A DNA stretch of 64,000 bases, taken from Sulfuricurvum sp. Its GTDB lineage: Bacteria > Campylobacterota > Campylobacteria > Campylobacterales > Sulfurimonadaceae. The translations under genes and the position numbers were made by a program. The stretch lies in NCBI GenBank assembly GCA_030693335.1, contig JAUYAU010000018.1:1-64000 (forward strand), written 5' to 3'. The notes under the pieces are model-generated. The model saw only the letters and a program-made list of their open reading frames with translations, ran no database searches and was not told the DNA's origin. Each line of letters starts with the position of its first letter. Position 1 is the stretch's first letter. Shown one piece after another: positions 28,555 to 36,168 of the stretch.

Positions 28555-29428
28555 TTAAGTAGGCTATTGCCGATGTTTCTTGCTTTGAAGGAGCCTGAAC
28601 TTTGATCAAACGCAACGATCCCTGATTGCATTGTACAACAATGCTCTCACTCTCAGCTGCAACAATCTTTCCTGCCGTTCCTTGACTTTTACTTTCTATT
28701 AACTCTATTTCTTTGAGTTTTAATCCAGATTCTAAGTAAATACCGGGCCATGGAGTAAATGCACGGTATTTATTGTATATATCGACGGCATTTTCAAATG
28801 CTATCAATCCATCTGATTTTGATATTTTGTTGCAATACGTCGCTTCTTCATCATTTTGAATAAAAGCTGTTTTTCGGTCCCAATGGCGAATGACATCGAT
28901 GGTCAGAGTACAAGCAATCTGACTCAAAGAATCATATAAAGTTGTTACCATCTCATCAGGAGAAATCTCAACGGCTACAATTTTGATAATCGCCCCTGTA
29001 TCAAGCCCTTCATCCATCCACATCGCTGTCACACCGCTTTTTGTATCATTATGGAGCAAACTTTGTTGAATTGGGCTAGCGCCGCGATACTGAGGAAGAA
29101 TAGAGGCATGCAAGTTAACACAAGGAGCGTGATCCAAAATCGATTTGGGGAGAATTTGACCATACGCTGCGACAATAATCATATCGCATTCAAGAGCGAG
29201 CAATTCCTTGACGACTTCAGGATCTCTAAGTTTTACGGGCTGCATTACGGGAATATTTGATTTTTCTGCCAAAACCTTAACAACAGGAGGTGTCATGACA
29301 GCTTTTCGTCCTACCGGTTTATCTGGCTGAGTATAAACAGCGATCACCTTAATATCATCAGTAGCTATAAGTGTTTTTAAAATATCTGCCGCATAATCAG
29401 GCGTACCCATAAAAATTATACGGATCAT
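28517..29428 (-). CDS. fmt: Methionyl-tRNA formyltransferase
   Basis: A 303-residue enzyme that formylates initiator Met-tRNA with 10-formyl-THF. FMGTPDYAADIL starts the Rossmann core, the catalytic Asn-His-Asp set lies in VNLHASILPQYRGASPIQQ, and a C-terminal OB-like domain follows. The start at 29428 forms a TAATG junction with proB. The cognate initiator tRNA lies elsewhere in this window (10335-10411). Confidence 0.95.
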   Translation of the reverse strand: MIRIIFMGTPDYAADILKTLIATDDIKVIAVYTQPDKPVGRKAVMTPPVVKVLAEKSNIPVMQPVKLRDPEVVKELLALECDMIIVAAYGQILPKSILDHAPCVNLHASILPQYRGASPIQQSLLHNDTKSGVTAMWMDEGLDTGAIIKIVAVEISPDEMVTTLYDSLSQIACTLTIDVIRHWDRKTAFIQNDEEATYCNKISKSDGLIAFENAVDIYNKYRAFTPWPGIYLESGLKLKEIELIESKSQGTAGKIVAAESESIVVQCNQGSLRLIKVQAPSKQETSAIAYLNGKRIGCGNTLV

Positions 29429-30195
29429 TAAAGGGAGTTCTCTTGAAAAAGGCTTCCGCCGCAATGTACGTCATTCAAAAGAAATGACTTCGCATCACTT
29501 AGATCAAAACCGCTTGCTAAGAACATTGCTTTACCGCGCTTGAGTAAAAAATCCGCTGCTTTTAGCTTCGTGACAATCCCACCGGTTGCAAAATTATGGT
29601 TCGGCGTTACCTCACGAGAGAGTTCTTCAGGCTCAATAACCGCAATATGTGAACGTACTTTTGCATCTTCATGTGCTCTAGGATCTTTGTCATAATAAGC
29701 ATCAATATCTGAAAGTATCACTAGCATATCTGCACCGAAGTGATATGCTGCATACGCAGATAACTGATCATTATCCCCAAGAACAAGTTCTTCAGTCGCT
29801 GTTGCATCGTTTTCATTAATAATCGGTACAACGTTATGATTCAATAAAGTTTCAATGGTATCTTTTGCTTTTTGAGACTCTTCTTGGGTATTAAAATTAG
29901 CAGCGGTAACCAAAATTTGAGAAGGGAGAATGTTATGAGATTCAAACATTTTTTTGTATTTATTCATCAATATCGGCTGACCGATTGATGCTAAAGCTTG
30001 TTTATTTGCTAAGATCTTTTTATCCAATTTTAATTCCGTGTACCCTGCAGCAACGGCGCCTGAAGAGACAAGAATGACTTCGTAACGCGATTTTAGTTCA
30101 GCGATAAAGTCAACCAGATTGTGCATCCGATCTTTTGCAATACGATTTTGCTCGCTTAAAACGGCACTTCCGACTTTAACAACCAGCCGTTTCAT
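29428..30195 (-). CDS. proB: Glutamate 5-kinase ProB
   Basis: A 255-residue amino-acid kinase for the first step of proline synthesis. KVGSAVLSE near the start, [24 protein letters not shown] and FGDNDQLSA-like [11 protein letters not shown] match the family. The C-terminal PUA domain of E. coli ProB is missing, which is common in Campylobacterota. It overlaps obgE by one base. Confidence 0.93.
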   Translation of the reverse strand: MKRLVVKVGSAVLSEQNRIAKDRMHNLVDFIAELKSRYEVILVSSGAVAAGYTELKLDKKILANKQALASIGQPILMNKYKKMFESHNILPSQILVTAANFNTQEESQKAKDTIETLLNHNVVPIINENDATATEELVLGDNDQLSAYAAYHFGADMLVILSDIDAYYDKDPRAHEDAKVRSHIAVIEPEELSREVTPNHNFATGGIVTKLKAADFLLKRGKAMFLASGFDLSDAKSFLLNDVHCGGSLFQENSL

Positions 30196-31289
30196 TAACG
30201 CTCGATTTGAACCATATGATAAAGAGCATAGGTAAGAGGCTTAATATTCAGACTTGTCGCTGAAGAGATCGGTGCAACGAAAAATGGCAAAGAAGAATCA
30301 CGAAATCCTGCATCAAAATTTTCCTGCTCAAATGCCGGATATTCTTCGTTAAATCCGAAACGACTTTTTTTAACCGGCTGAAGATTGAGTAGTTTCAAAA
30401 ATGCATGGCTTTTTTCTATTGCTTCTTCAGGGCTCATGGCATCTGAACGGGTCAATGCAATCGCAAAATTACGTTCAGCCAATAGTGGCGAAAATTTCGC
30501 AAGCTCTTCCTTAAGTGTTTCATACTGATGCTGAAGTTCATGATACGATGCCAGGTCAATCATAAACAGCAACGTTTTTGTTCGCTCTATATGACGTAAA
30601 AACTTGAGGCCTAACCCTTTTCCTTCATGCGCTCCACCAATAATACCGGGAATATCTGCCATAATATATGAATCAAATTCACCAATATTAATCTGACCAA
30701 GCTTCGGCGTCAACGTCGTAAATTCGTAGTTTGCTACTTCAGGACGTGCATTGGAGACCGTAGAAATTAAAGTTGATTTTCCAACATTTGGAAAACCTAC
30801 AAGTCCTACATCAGCAATAAGCTTAAGATCCAATCTGACAATGCGCGTTGTTTCAGGTTCACCCGGTTGTGCATACATCGGCTTTTGATTGATTGAGGAT
30901 TTGAAGTGAACGTTTCCAAGACCACCACGACCGCCCGTTAAGAACAATACTTCTTGACCATTGGTTAATAAATCAAGTAAAACTTCACCTGTCTCAACAT
31001 CGACGACTTGCGTTCCCGGCGGGACAACAATCACCAGTTTTTTACCGGCTTTACCGTACATATTCGATCCTGAACCCGGCTGCCCTTTTTCCGCTTTGAG
31101 GGTTTTATTTCCCTGAAAATTGGCCAAAGTATGGGTATTATTGTCTACTTTGAAGTAAACATCCCCGCCTTTACCGCCATCACCGCCATCAGGTCCCCCT
31201 TGGATGACAAACTTTTCGCGTCTAAACGCGACACAACCTGCTCCACCTTTACCCGAAGAAACAGTTATTACTACGCTATCGCTAAACAT
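30195..31289 (-). CDS. obgE: Obg/CgtA GTPase
   Basis: A 364-residue ribosome-associated GTPase. The Gly-rich Obg domain ([33 protein letters not shown]) covers about 1-155. The G domain has GFPNVGKST (about 164-172) and [16 protein letters not shown], and TRSD as G4. It acts in 50S maturation and stress control. It follows rpmA after a 124-base gap holding a terminator-like hairpin, so it may have its own promoter. Confidence 0.95.
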   Translation of the reverse strand: MFSDSVVITVSSGKGGAGCVAFRREKFVIQGGPDGGDGGKGGDVYFKVDNNTHTLANFQGNKTLKAEKGQPGSGSNMYGKAGKKLVIVVPPGTQVVDVETGEVLLDLLTNGQEVLFLTGGRGGLGNVHFKSSINQKPMYAQPGEPETTRIVRLDLKLIADVGLVGFPNVGKSTLISTVSNARPEVANYEFTTLTPKLGQINIGEFDSYIMADIPGIIGGAHEGKGLGLKFLRHIERTKTLLFMIDLASYHELQHQYETLKEELAKFSPLLAERNFAIALTRSDAMSPEEAIEKSHAFLKLLNLQPVKKSRFGFNEEYPAFEQENFDAGFRDSSLPFFVAPISSATSLNIKPLTYALYHMVQIER

Positions 31290-31371
31290 TCATCATCCTT
31301 ATCTGGCTTAAAACTATACTTGAATTTCAACACTATACGAAAAAGTACACTATTAAGAAAATACATAAAAT

Positions 31372-31405
31372 TGGAAAAATTAGAGATCGGGCGCAGATGC
31401 CCGAT
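31372..31405 (-). terminator. Terminator-like hairpin after rpmA
   Basis: On the minus strand, right after the rpmA stop, a perfect 7-bp stem (ATCGGGC / GCCCGAT, loop of six) at 31386-31405 is followed by TCTCTAATTTTTCC. This looks like a Rho-independent terminator or attenuator separating rplU-rpmA from obgE. Confidence 0.6.
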
Positions 31406-31413
31406 GAGGAAAA

Positions 31414-31671
31414 CTATGCAGCAGGAACGACAGAAACTTGTTTGCGCTTTTTGTCTTTACGGTGAAATAAAACAACACCGTCAACCAATGCATACAAAGT
31501 GTGGTCTTTACCCATACCGATATTTTTACCAGGGTGAACTTTTGTTCCGCGCTGACGGATAATGATATTACCCGCACGTACTACTTCACCACCATATTTT
31601 TTGACACCGAGTCTACGTCCCGCTGAATCGCGGTTATTCTGTGTACTACCCTGACCTTTCTTATGAGCCAT
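31414..31671 (-). CDS. rpmA: 50S ribosomal protein L27
   Basis: An 85-residue ribosomal protein: [20 protein letters not shown] at the N-terminus reaches the peptidyl transferase centre, and [15 protein letters not shown] is conserved. There is no cleavable N-terminal extension as in Firmicutes. It is 20 bases downstream of rplU. Confidence 0.97.
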   Translation of the reverse strand: MAHKKGQGSTQNNRDSAGRRLGVKKYGGEVVRAGNIIIRQRGTKVHPGKNIGMGKDHTLYALVDGVVLFHRKDKKRKQVSVVPAA

Positions 31672-31691
31672 GCTGTCCTCCTACTTTATAA

Positions 31692-32000
31692 TTACGCAGC
31701 GATCTTAACGATACGAACGCGTGTGTGATCTCTACGGAAACCACGTTTAACTTTACTGTCCTTACGACGACGCTTTTTGAAAATCACGACTTTACGGTCA
31801 CGACCCTCATTAATAACTTCCATAGTGACGACAGCACCCTCTACAAACGGAGTACCAGTTCTTAGTTCACCGTTATTAACGGCAAGAACTTCTTTGATTT
31901 CGACGGTAGTCTTTGGTTCAAGACTCATTCTATCGAACAAAAGGATATCACCCTCTTGAACTTTGTATTGTTTCCCGCCGTTTTTGATAATTGCGTACAT
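31692..32000 (-). CDS. rplU: 50S ribosomal protein L21
   Basis: A 102-residue ribosomal protein with [18 protein letters not shown] at the start and [20 protein letters not shown] near the end, typical L21. First gene of the rplU-rpmA unit; a strong -10 lies 39 bases upstream. Confidence 0.97.
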   Translation of the reverse strand: MYAIIKNGGKQYKVQEGDILLFDRMSLEPKTTVEIKEVLAVNNGELRTGTPFVEGAVVTMEVINEGRDRKVVIFKKRRRKDSKVKRGFRRDHTRVRIVKIAA

Positions 32001-32038
32001 TACTGTTCCTTACTTTACAAGTCTACAAAAAGTTGCGA

Positions 32039-32044
32039 ATTGTA
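32039..32044 (-). promoter_or_regulatory. -10 element of the rplU promoter
   Basis: Minus-strand TACAAT in the context CGCTACAATTCGC, 39 bases before the rplU ATG, with an AT-rich region upstream as in Campylobacterota promoters. A second TATAAT at 32148-32153 could be a more distal start. Confidence 0.5.
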
Positions 32045-32104
32045 GCGAAATAATATTTAAGCTTAAATTAAAATGGAGTACTTGTTACATCAATCCACAA
32101 TTTT

Positions 32105-32120
32105 ACGTATCGATATACGT
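32105..32120. repeat. Inverted repeat upstream of rplU
   Basis: ACGTAT and ATACGT arms are separated by CGAT, 60 bases upstream of the proximal -10. It could be a regulator site for rplU-rpmA or the 3' end of the dsrE transcript; no protein is known to bind it. Confidence 0.35.
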
Positions 32121-32192
32121 CAATTTGACCTATAATCTAGCTGACGGATTATACAATAAACTATATTAAGCCTTACCTAGAGTATGTTTAGC

Positions 32193-32546
32193 TTAAAAAG
32201 TTAACACTTTGTTACTTAGTATTACCCATTGAGTTAACTGGTCCATAGTTGAAGAAATCTCTTCACTGAAATAAGGAGTGTTTTTATACATTCCGCAACG
32301 AGCGCTGCATGTACCGCAGGCACGAACATTCACGCCATACTCATATAATTCCTTCACCATCTGGTGTAAATCAAAATCATACTTTTCAGGTTTTATACAG
32401 ATACTACGTGCCAAATCGACGGCATCGTTCATCAAAAAAAGATTAACCTCTTCACCATGTTTACGTAAGTTTTTTACCAATCGCAGTGCATTATACGTAA
32501 CATCGCTTCCATCATAGGGTTCATGGTTTAAAATAAATGTAATCAT
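32193..32546 (-). CDS. DsrE-family protein with CxxCxxxC motif
   Basis: A 117-residue DsrE/F-fold protein. ITFILNHEPYDGSDVTYNALRLV is the fold's first beta-alpha unit. Cysteines are at about residues 50, 77, 80 and 84, the last three in CGTCSARC. Members relay sulfur (TusD/DsrE) or detoxify sulfur compounds; the precise role is unknown. Start at ATG 32546, with AAAGGA at 7 bases. Third gene after a rhodanese and a DUF302 protein, so a sulfur-trafficking task is inferred. Confidence 0.8.
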   Translation of the reverse strand: MITFILNHEPYDGSDVTYNALRLVKNLRKHGEEVNLFLMNDAVDLARSICIKPEKYDFDLHQMVKELYEYGVNVRACGTCSARCGMYKNTPYFSEEISSTMDQLTQWVILSNKVLTF

Positions 32547-32549
32547 CAC

Positions 32550-32990
32550 TTATCCTTTTAATTTTTTCATCATCTCTTGTAAAGCAATAAAAAGTCCTAT
32601 CGCTTCTACATGCAACTGCATTTGTGATTGAATAGAATCAATCATCATTTGCATATTTTGCGTAGAGATGATGGTTGTATCTCCCTCTTCATACACTGCA
32701 ATACGGCATGGCATAAACGGGGCGAAATGGGGATTGGAAGTCAATACCATCGAAGCAACTTTGGCTTGACATACTTCATAGATATAGACCTTTCGATTGA
32801 TCGGAAATCCTTTACTGGCAACAACTTCATGATAATTATAATGATGTAGCAATGCAAAGCCATATTCTGCACACGCTATCTCAACATCGTCAATAATAGA
32901 TTGAATGGTTCGTTGGCTTTTAAATTCAATCGTAAACATGTTAAGCAACTGTTTTTTGGGCAACAATGCCATCAATAACTTTAGTAACAT
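32550..32990 (-). CDS. DUF302-family protein
   Basis: A 146-residue protein; the core from about residue 18 (FTIEFKSQRTIQSIIDDVEIACAEYGF) through VYIYEVCQAKVASMVL and MPCRIAVYEEGDTTIIS is the DUF302 fold. Function is unknown, but the family often appears beside sulfur and redox genes. It has two Cys that line the core (about 71 and 94). The N-terminus (LLKLLMALL) is hydrophobic; a later Met at 32939 is an alternative start. It lies between rhodanese and DsrE genes in one operon, separated by only 2-3 bases. Confidence 0.8.
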   Translation of the reverse strand: MLLKLLMALLPKKQLLNMFTIEFKSQRTIQSIIDDVEIACAEYGFALLHHYNYHEVVASKGFPINRKVYIYEVCQAKVASMVLTSNPHFAPFMPCRIAVYEEGDTTIISTQNMQMMIDSIQSQMQLHVEAIGLFIALQEMMKKLKG

Positions 32991-32992
32991 GA

Positions 32993-33454
32993 TTATTGTT
33001 CTTTAGTGAGTACAGTAACCCCTAATCCTGTTTCAATCGGATAGCCTTCTTTGGCCCATCCTTTGAGTCCGCCTTTTAGATTTGTCGCATTGACATAGCC
33101 CAATTTTTTAAGTGTCTGAGCGGCCAATGCACCTCGCCCTCCGCTACGGCAATAGGTCACAATGACTGCATTTTTATCTTTGATCTTGTTAAGCACTTCA
33201 AATTCTAAATTTCCGCGTGTGATTGCCACAGTGGTGGTCGCATAAATTTCACCCTCGGCACGTTGATTCTCTTCGCGCACGTCCATAACGATCACGCTTT
33301 TTTCCGCATCAATCATTTTTTTCAACTCTTTAGGAGCCATTTCTCCTGCCTCTTGTTTTGCCTCAGAAACTAATTTTTCTGCTTCTGCTTGACCTGCCAT
33401 AAGTGATGAACCTATCATCAAACTTGCAACCATTAATACATTTCTAATTTTCAT
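32993..33454 (-). CDS. Periplasmic rhodanese-like sulfurtransferase
   Basis: A 153-residue single-domain rhodanese with a signal peptide (VLMVASLMIGSSLMAGQ). The active loop is YCRSGGRGA with the catalytic Cys at about residue 102. VIVMDVREENQRAEGEI provides the conserved Asp-Val-Arg. Family members transfer sulfane sulfur to thiophilic acceptors. Export to the periplasm suggests a role in handling extracellular or periplasmic sulfur. It is the first gene of the operon and diverges from an ArsR-type regulator. Confidence 0.9.
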   Translation of the reverse strand: MKIRNVLMVASLMIGSSLMAGQAEAEKLVSEAKQEAGEMAPKELKKMIDAEKSVIVMDVREENQRAEGEIYATTTVAITRGNLEFEVLNKIKDKNAVIVTYCRSGGRGALAAQTLKKLGYVNATNLKGGLKGWAKEGYPIETGLGVTVLTKEQ

Positions 33455-33484
33455 TCCATACTCCTATACCTGTTAATAACCTTA

Positions 33485-33504
33485 TTAGCTAACTGACTAA
33501 CTAA
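33485..33504. promoter_or_regulatory. Possible operator between the rhodanese operon and the ArsR gene
   Basis: TTAGCTAACTGACTAACTAA in the 94-base divergent gap is an imperfect dyad with outer arms TTAG/CTAA and repeated CTAACT units. Its location fits autoregulation by the divergently encoded ArsR-family protein. Confidence 0.35.
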
Positions 33505-33548
33505 TTTGTATGGTACAATACCGAACCTTAAAACAATCAAGGATATTT

Positions 33549-33926
33549 ATGCTCGATATGGAACAAAAGCTCAAAATCTTTAAAGCACTTAGCAATCAAA
33601 CCCGTTTTATGATTTTTAAGAATGTTTTTACTGGAGGATACACTTGCTCGCTGGATAAAATACAGCCTGGGGTTAAAGTAAATCCTATCGCGACGTGTGT
33701 CAGTACCGTCGCGGAACATTTTAACTTTTCTCTTCCAACTATCTCGGCACATATCAAAGAGCTCAAAGAAGCAAAAATTATTACCGTTGAGAAAAAAGGA
33801 AATAAAGTTTACATCGAACCCAATATTGAGACGATCCGAGAGCTTGCTGAATGTTTTCAAACTTTAGTAACAAATTTTGACAATAACAGAGAACTGTTTT
33901 TTGGCGATACGCTGTCTGTTAAATAA
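33549..33926 (+). CDS. ArsR-family transcriptional regulator with three cysteines
   Basis: A 125-residue winged-helix repressor. KIFKALSNQTRFMIFK is the first helix pair and FNFSLPTISAHIKELKEAKIITVEKKGNKVYI is the recognition helix and wing. The insert between them carries Cys33 and Cys50, and Cys102 is in the last helix. That pattern could serve thiol/persulfide or metal sensing but does not copy the known ArsR CVC motif. Start at 33549 with AAGGA upstream. It diverges from a rhodanese/DUF302/DsrE operon, which it probably controls. Confidence 0.85.
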   Translation: MLDMEQKLKIFKALSNQTRFMIFKNVFTGGYTCSLDKIQPGVKVNPIATCVSTVAEHFNFSLPTISAHIKELKEAKIITVEKKGNKVYIEPNIETIRELAECFQTLVTNFDNNRELFFGDTLSVK

Positions 33927-34530
33927 GTTTGAGGATAAAAAACGAAAATTTTTGCTCACCGCCACTTGGAGTGATATGGATATTTTCTATCACATCAATA
34001 ATTGCTATGCGACCATCCATTACCTCTTCCATACGTTCACGGTTGTATTGCTGAATACTCAAGGCACTGCAACTATCAGGTCCATCAACTGCAAAGGTTC
34101 CGATAATAGCATAGCCTTGTGGATTTAAAGAGTTACACATCGTTTGAATGTAGCTTTGCTGTTCGTTCTCATCAAGGAGAAAATGAAATGCGGCGCGATC
34201 GTGCCAAAGATCATAACGCTGCGGCAAAGAAACAGCAGTGATGTCTTCCACAAGATAGTTGGGGATATGGGCTTTATCCTTTAAACGCTTTTTTGTAATC
34301 GTAAGGGCTTCATTGGATAAATCCAATAAAGTAATATTTTTAAATCCGTATTCGATTAAACCATCTACAAATGTAGATGCACCGGCTCCTATATCAATCA
34401 CAGACACCTCTTTAGAAAGCCCTATTTTTTGTATAAGTTCCAATAAAGTGTCGCAAGAAGGCTGATACCATCCTACTTTGGTATGGTCTTTGGTTTGATA
34501 AACCGTTTCCCAGTGCTCCTGTCTTTGCAC
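33919..34530 (-). CDS. Class I SAM-dependent methyltransferase
   Basis: About 203 residues when begun at GTG 34530, two bases after the upstream stop and with AAAGAGA at 8 bases. VSVIDIGAGASTFVDGL is motif I. LLDLSNEAL, VEDITAV and HDRAAFHFLL follow, with a conserved GWYQPS patch at the N-terminus. This group often accompanies thiol, tellurite or arsenic genes, but the substrate is unknown. It converges with the ArsR regulator (8-base overlap) and is co-oriented with a second methyltransferase. Confidence 0.8.
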   Translation of the reverse strand: MQRQEHWETVYQTKDHTKVGWYQPSCDTLLELIQKIGLSKEVSVIDIGAGASTFVDGLIEYGFKNITLLDLSNEALTITKKRLKDKAHIPNYLVEDITAVSLPQRYDLWHDRAAFHFLLDENEQQSYIQTMCNSLNPQGYAIIGTFAVDGPDSCSALSIQQYNRERMEEVMDGRIAIIDVIENIHITPSGGEQKFSFFILKLI

Positions 34531-34532
34531 CC

Positions 34533-35267
34533 TTATCTCTTTTTCACGGCACGAAATGTTGCACCGATAGTCGAGGCCGAGGTTGTGTAGTGGGTATGTC
34601 CTACGCACTGTGCTTCACTGAATCTAGCACCTATGATTTGCGCAAGTAAACATGCTTCTTCCAGTGTTCCTGCCACACAATCCGCCCATGAATCTTGTGA
34701 TGAACATACGGATGTCTTAACATCACTGCGTTTGATCATATCTGCGAAATAGAGTTTACCTCCTGCGCGAAGGACACGAAACGCTTCAGAAAAGACTTTT
34801 TCTTTGGACGGTGTCAGATTGATTGCCCCATTTGAGATAATAATATCAACACTTTCATCATCAAATGGGAGAGCTTCCAGACCGGCTTCCACGACCTCTA
34901 CATTGTTCAATCCAGCATCATTGGCATGGCGCCGTGCCGTTTGAACCATTAATGGGGTAATATCAACTCCGATGACCTTTCCGCTCTCGCCCACCAATAA
35001 TGCCGCAACGCACACATCAACCCCTGCCCCGCATCCAAGATCAAGCACCGTTGACCCTGCAGGAAACTCGCCCAATGTAAATGGATTACCCACTGCGGCA
35101 CAATAATCCCACAACTCTATAGGAAGCTGCTTAATCCACTCTTCTTTATAGCCGTGACTACGCGCATTTTCAATCCCCTTGTCCCAGCCAAAGTCTTTAT
35201 GTGGATGGAGAGCTAAATCGGTATAAAGTGCAATAACCTGCTGTGAAGCGGACGATGTAGTATTCAT
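34533..35267 (-). CDS. ArsM-like methyltransferase
   Basis: A 244-residue methyltransferase with LDLGCGAGVDVCVAA (SAM motif I), GVDITPLMVQTARRHA, and SNGAINLTPSKEKVFSEAFRVLRAGG. The layout matches the arsenite methyltransferase ArsM group, including a Cys in SWADCVAGTLEE. Other relatives act on other small metabolites, so arsenic is not proven. It is followed at 2 bases by another methyltransferase and preceded at 7 bases by a SlyD-like isomerase. Near an ArsR-family gene and an ArsC-like gene. Confidence 0.75.
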   Translation of the reverse strand: MNTTSSASQQVIALYTDLALHPHKDFGWDKGIENARSHGYKEEWIKQLPIELWDYCAAVGNPFTLGEFPAGSTVLDLGCGAGVDVCVAALLVGESGKVIGVDITPLMVQTARRHANDAGLNNVEVVEAGLEALPFDDESVDIIISNGAINLTPSKEKVFSEAFRVLRAGGKLYFADMIKRSDVKTSVCSSQDSWADCVAGTLEEACLLAQIIGARFSEAQCVGHTHYTTSASTIGATFRAVKKR

Positions 35268-35274
35268 TTTCTAA

Positions 35275-35751
35275 TTAGATCTCGTACGTGTCGTTTTCTA
35301 AAACTTCTTTGATTGTTTTCTCGTCCGCTTCATGAATGTCTAAAACAGTCCCCTCAAATACAAGGTCCATTCCCGCCAAAGGATGATTGCCGTCTAATGT
35401 CGCTTTTTTACCATTGATCTCTTTGACCGTGTAAATAATGACATCTTCGTCATCGTCTTCCATGTATCCGTCAATTTCCATGCCAACGTGTAAATCTGAT
35501 GGAAGTTCGCTGATGTTTTCAGTCACAACCAACTCGGAGTCATACTCACCAAATGCTTGATCGCACGATAGGGCTACCTTAAAAGTATCTCCTGCTTTTT
35601 TCCCCTCTAACGCTTCTTCGACACCACTAAAAAGCTGCCCGTAATCACCATGTAAATAACTAATCGATTCTGGCTGCTCATACAGAAGCTTCCCCTGCGT
35701 GTCATTAATATGATAGTCGATGGTTACAATACAATTTTTGGCTACTTGCAT
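35275..35751 (-). CDS. Second FKBP-type (SlyD-like) peptidyl-prolyl isomerase
   Basis: A 158-residue SlyD-type protein with the FKBP flanks (VTIDYHINDTQGKLLYE; GNHPLAGMDLVFEGTV) and an acidic insert-in-flap with EDDDEDV. Unlike the SlyD at 15361-15870 it lacks a C-terminal Cys/His tail. It is the first gene of a minus-strand unit with the two methyltransferases, so its role may be folding a stress-related client. Divergent from an ArsC-like gene. Confidence 0.87.
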   Translation of the reverse strand: MQVAKNCIVTIDYHINDTQGKLLYEQPESISYLHGDYGQLFSGVEEALEGKKAGDTFKVALSCDQAFGEYDSELVVTENISELPSDLHVGMEIDGYMEDDDEDVIIYTVKEINGKKATLDGNHPLAGMDLVFEGTVLDIHEADEKTIKEVLENDTYEI

Positions 35752-35791
35752 AATATTTTCCTTATGTACTTTTATCGAGATTATAGCATGT

Positions 35792-35797
35792 TATAAT
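35792..35797 (+). promoter_or_regulatory. -10 element of the arsC-like gene
   Basis: A perfect TATAAT in TGTTATAATACTC, about 23 bases before the ATG at 35820, with GGAG as RBS in between. Confidence 0.5.
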
Positions 35798-35819
35798 ACT
35801 CATAAAAATGGAGACCTAT

Positions 35820-36164
35820 ATGACCACCATCTGGCACAATCCAAAATGCGCAAAATCACGTGAAGCGCTCGCACTGCTCAACGATAAAAATCAAGAAATA
35901 GAAGTTGTCAAATATCTCGAAACTACCCCTTCTCGAACAGAAATCGAAACCCTCTTGGGCAAGCTTGGTATCAGTGCTCGAGCTCTTATGCGCACCAAAG
36001 AAGATATTTACAAAGAATTGGGATTAGCAAAAATAGAGGATGAGAATCTCCTCATCGATGCCCTGGTCAAAAATCCGAAACTGATTGAACGTCCGATCTT
36101 GATTAGAGGAAACCAAGCGGTCATCGGACGACCCATCGAAAAAGTGATCGATTTTTTAGGCTAG
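35820..36164 (+). CDS. arsC: ArsC/Spx-type arsenate reductase-like protein
   Basis: A 114-residue thioredoxin-fold protein. The catalytic Cys is in HNPKCAKSREAL (about residue 9), and the C-terminal IERPILIRGNQAVIGRP is the ArsC signature including the Arg residues that bind arsenate. Reduces arsenate with glutaredoxin/glutathione in E. coli; YffB/Spx relatives have other roles, so arsenate is inferred. Start at 35820 because GGAG lies 7 bases before it (the codon at 35808 is part of that RBS). Confidence 0.82.
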   Translation: MTTIWHNPKCAKSREALALLNDKNQEIEVVKYLETTPSRTEIETLLGKLGISARALMRTKEDIYKELGLAKIEDENLLIDALVKNPKLIERPILIRGNQAVIGRPIEKVIDFLG

Positions 36165-36168
36165 GCTT

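Noticed and set aside
34533-35267. Firm call as arsenite methyltransferase ArsM
   Set aside because: The SAM fold and one conserved Cys segment fit, but the full three-cysteine pattern could not be confirmed by eye.
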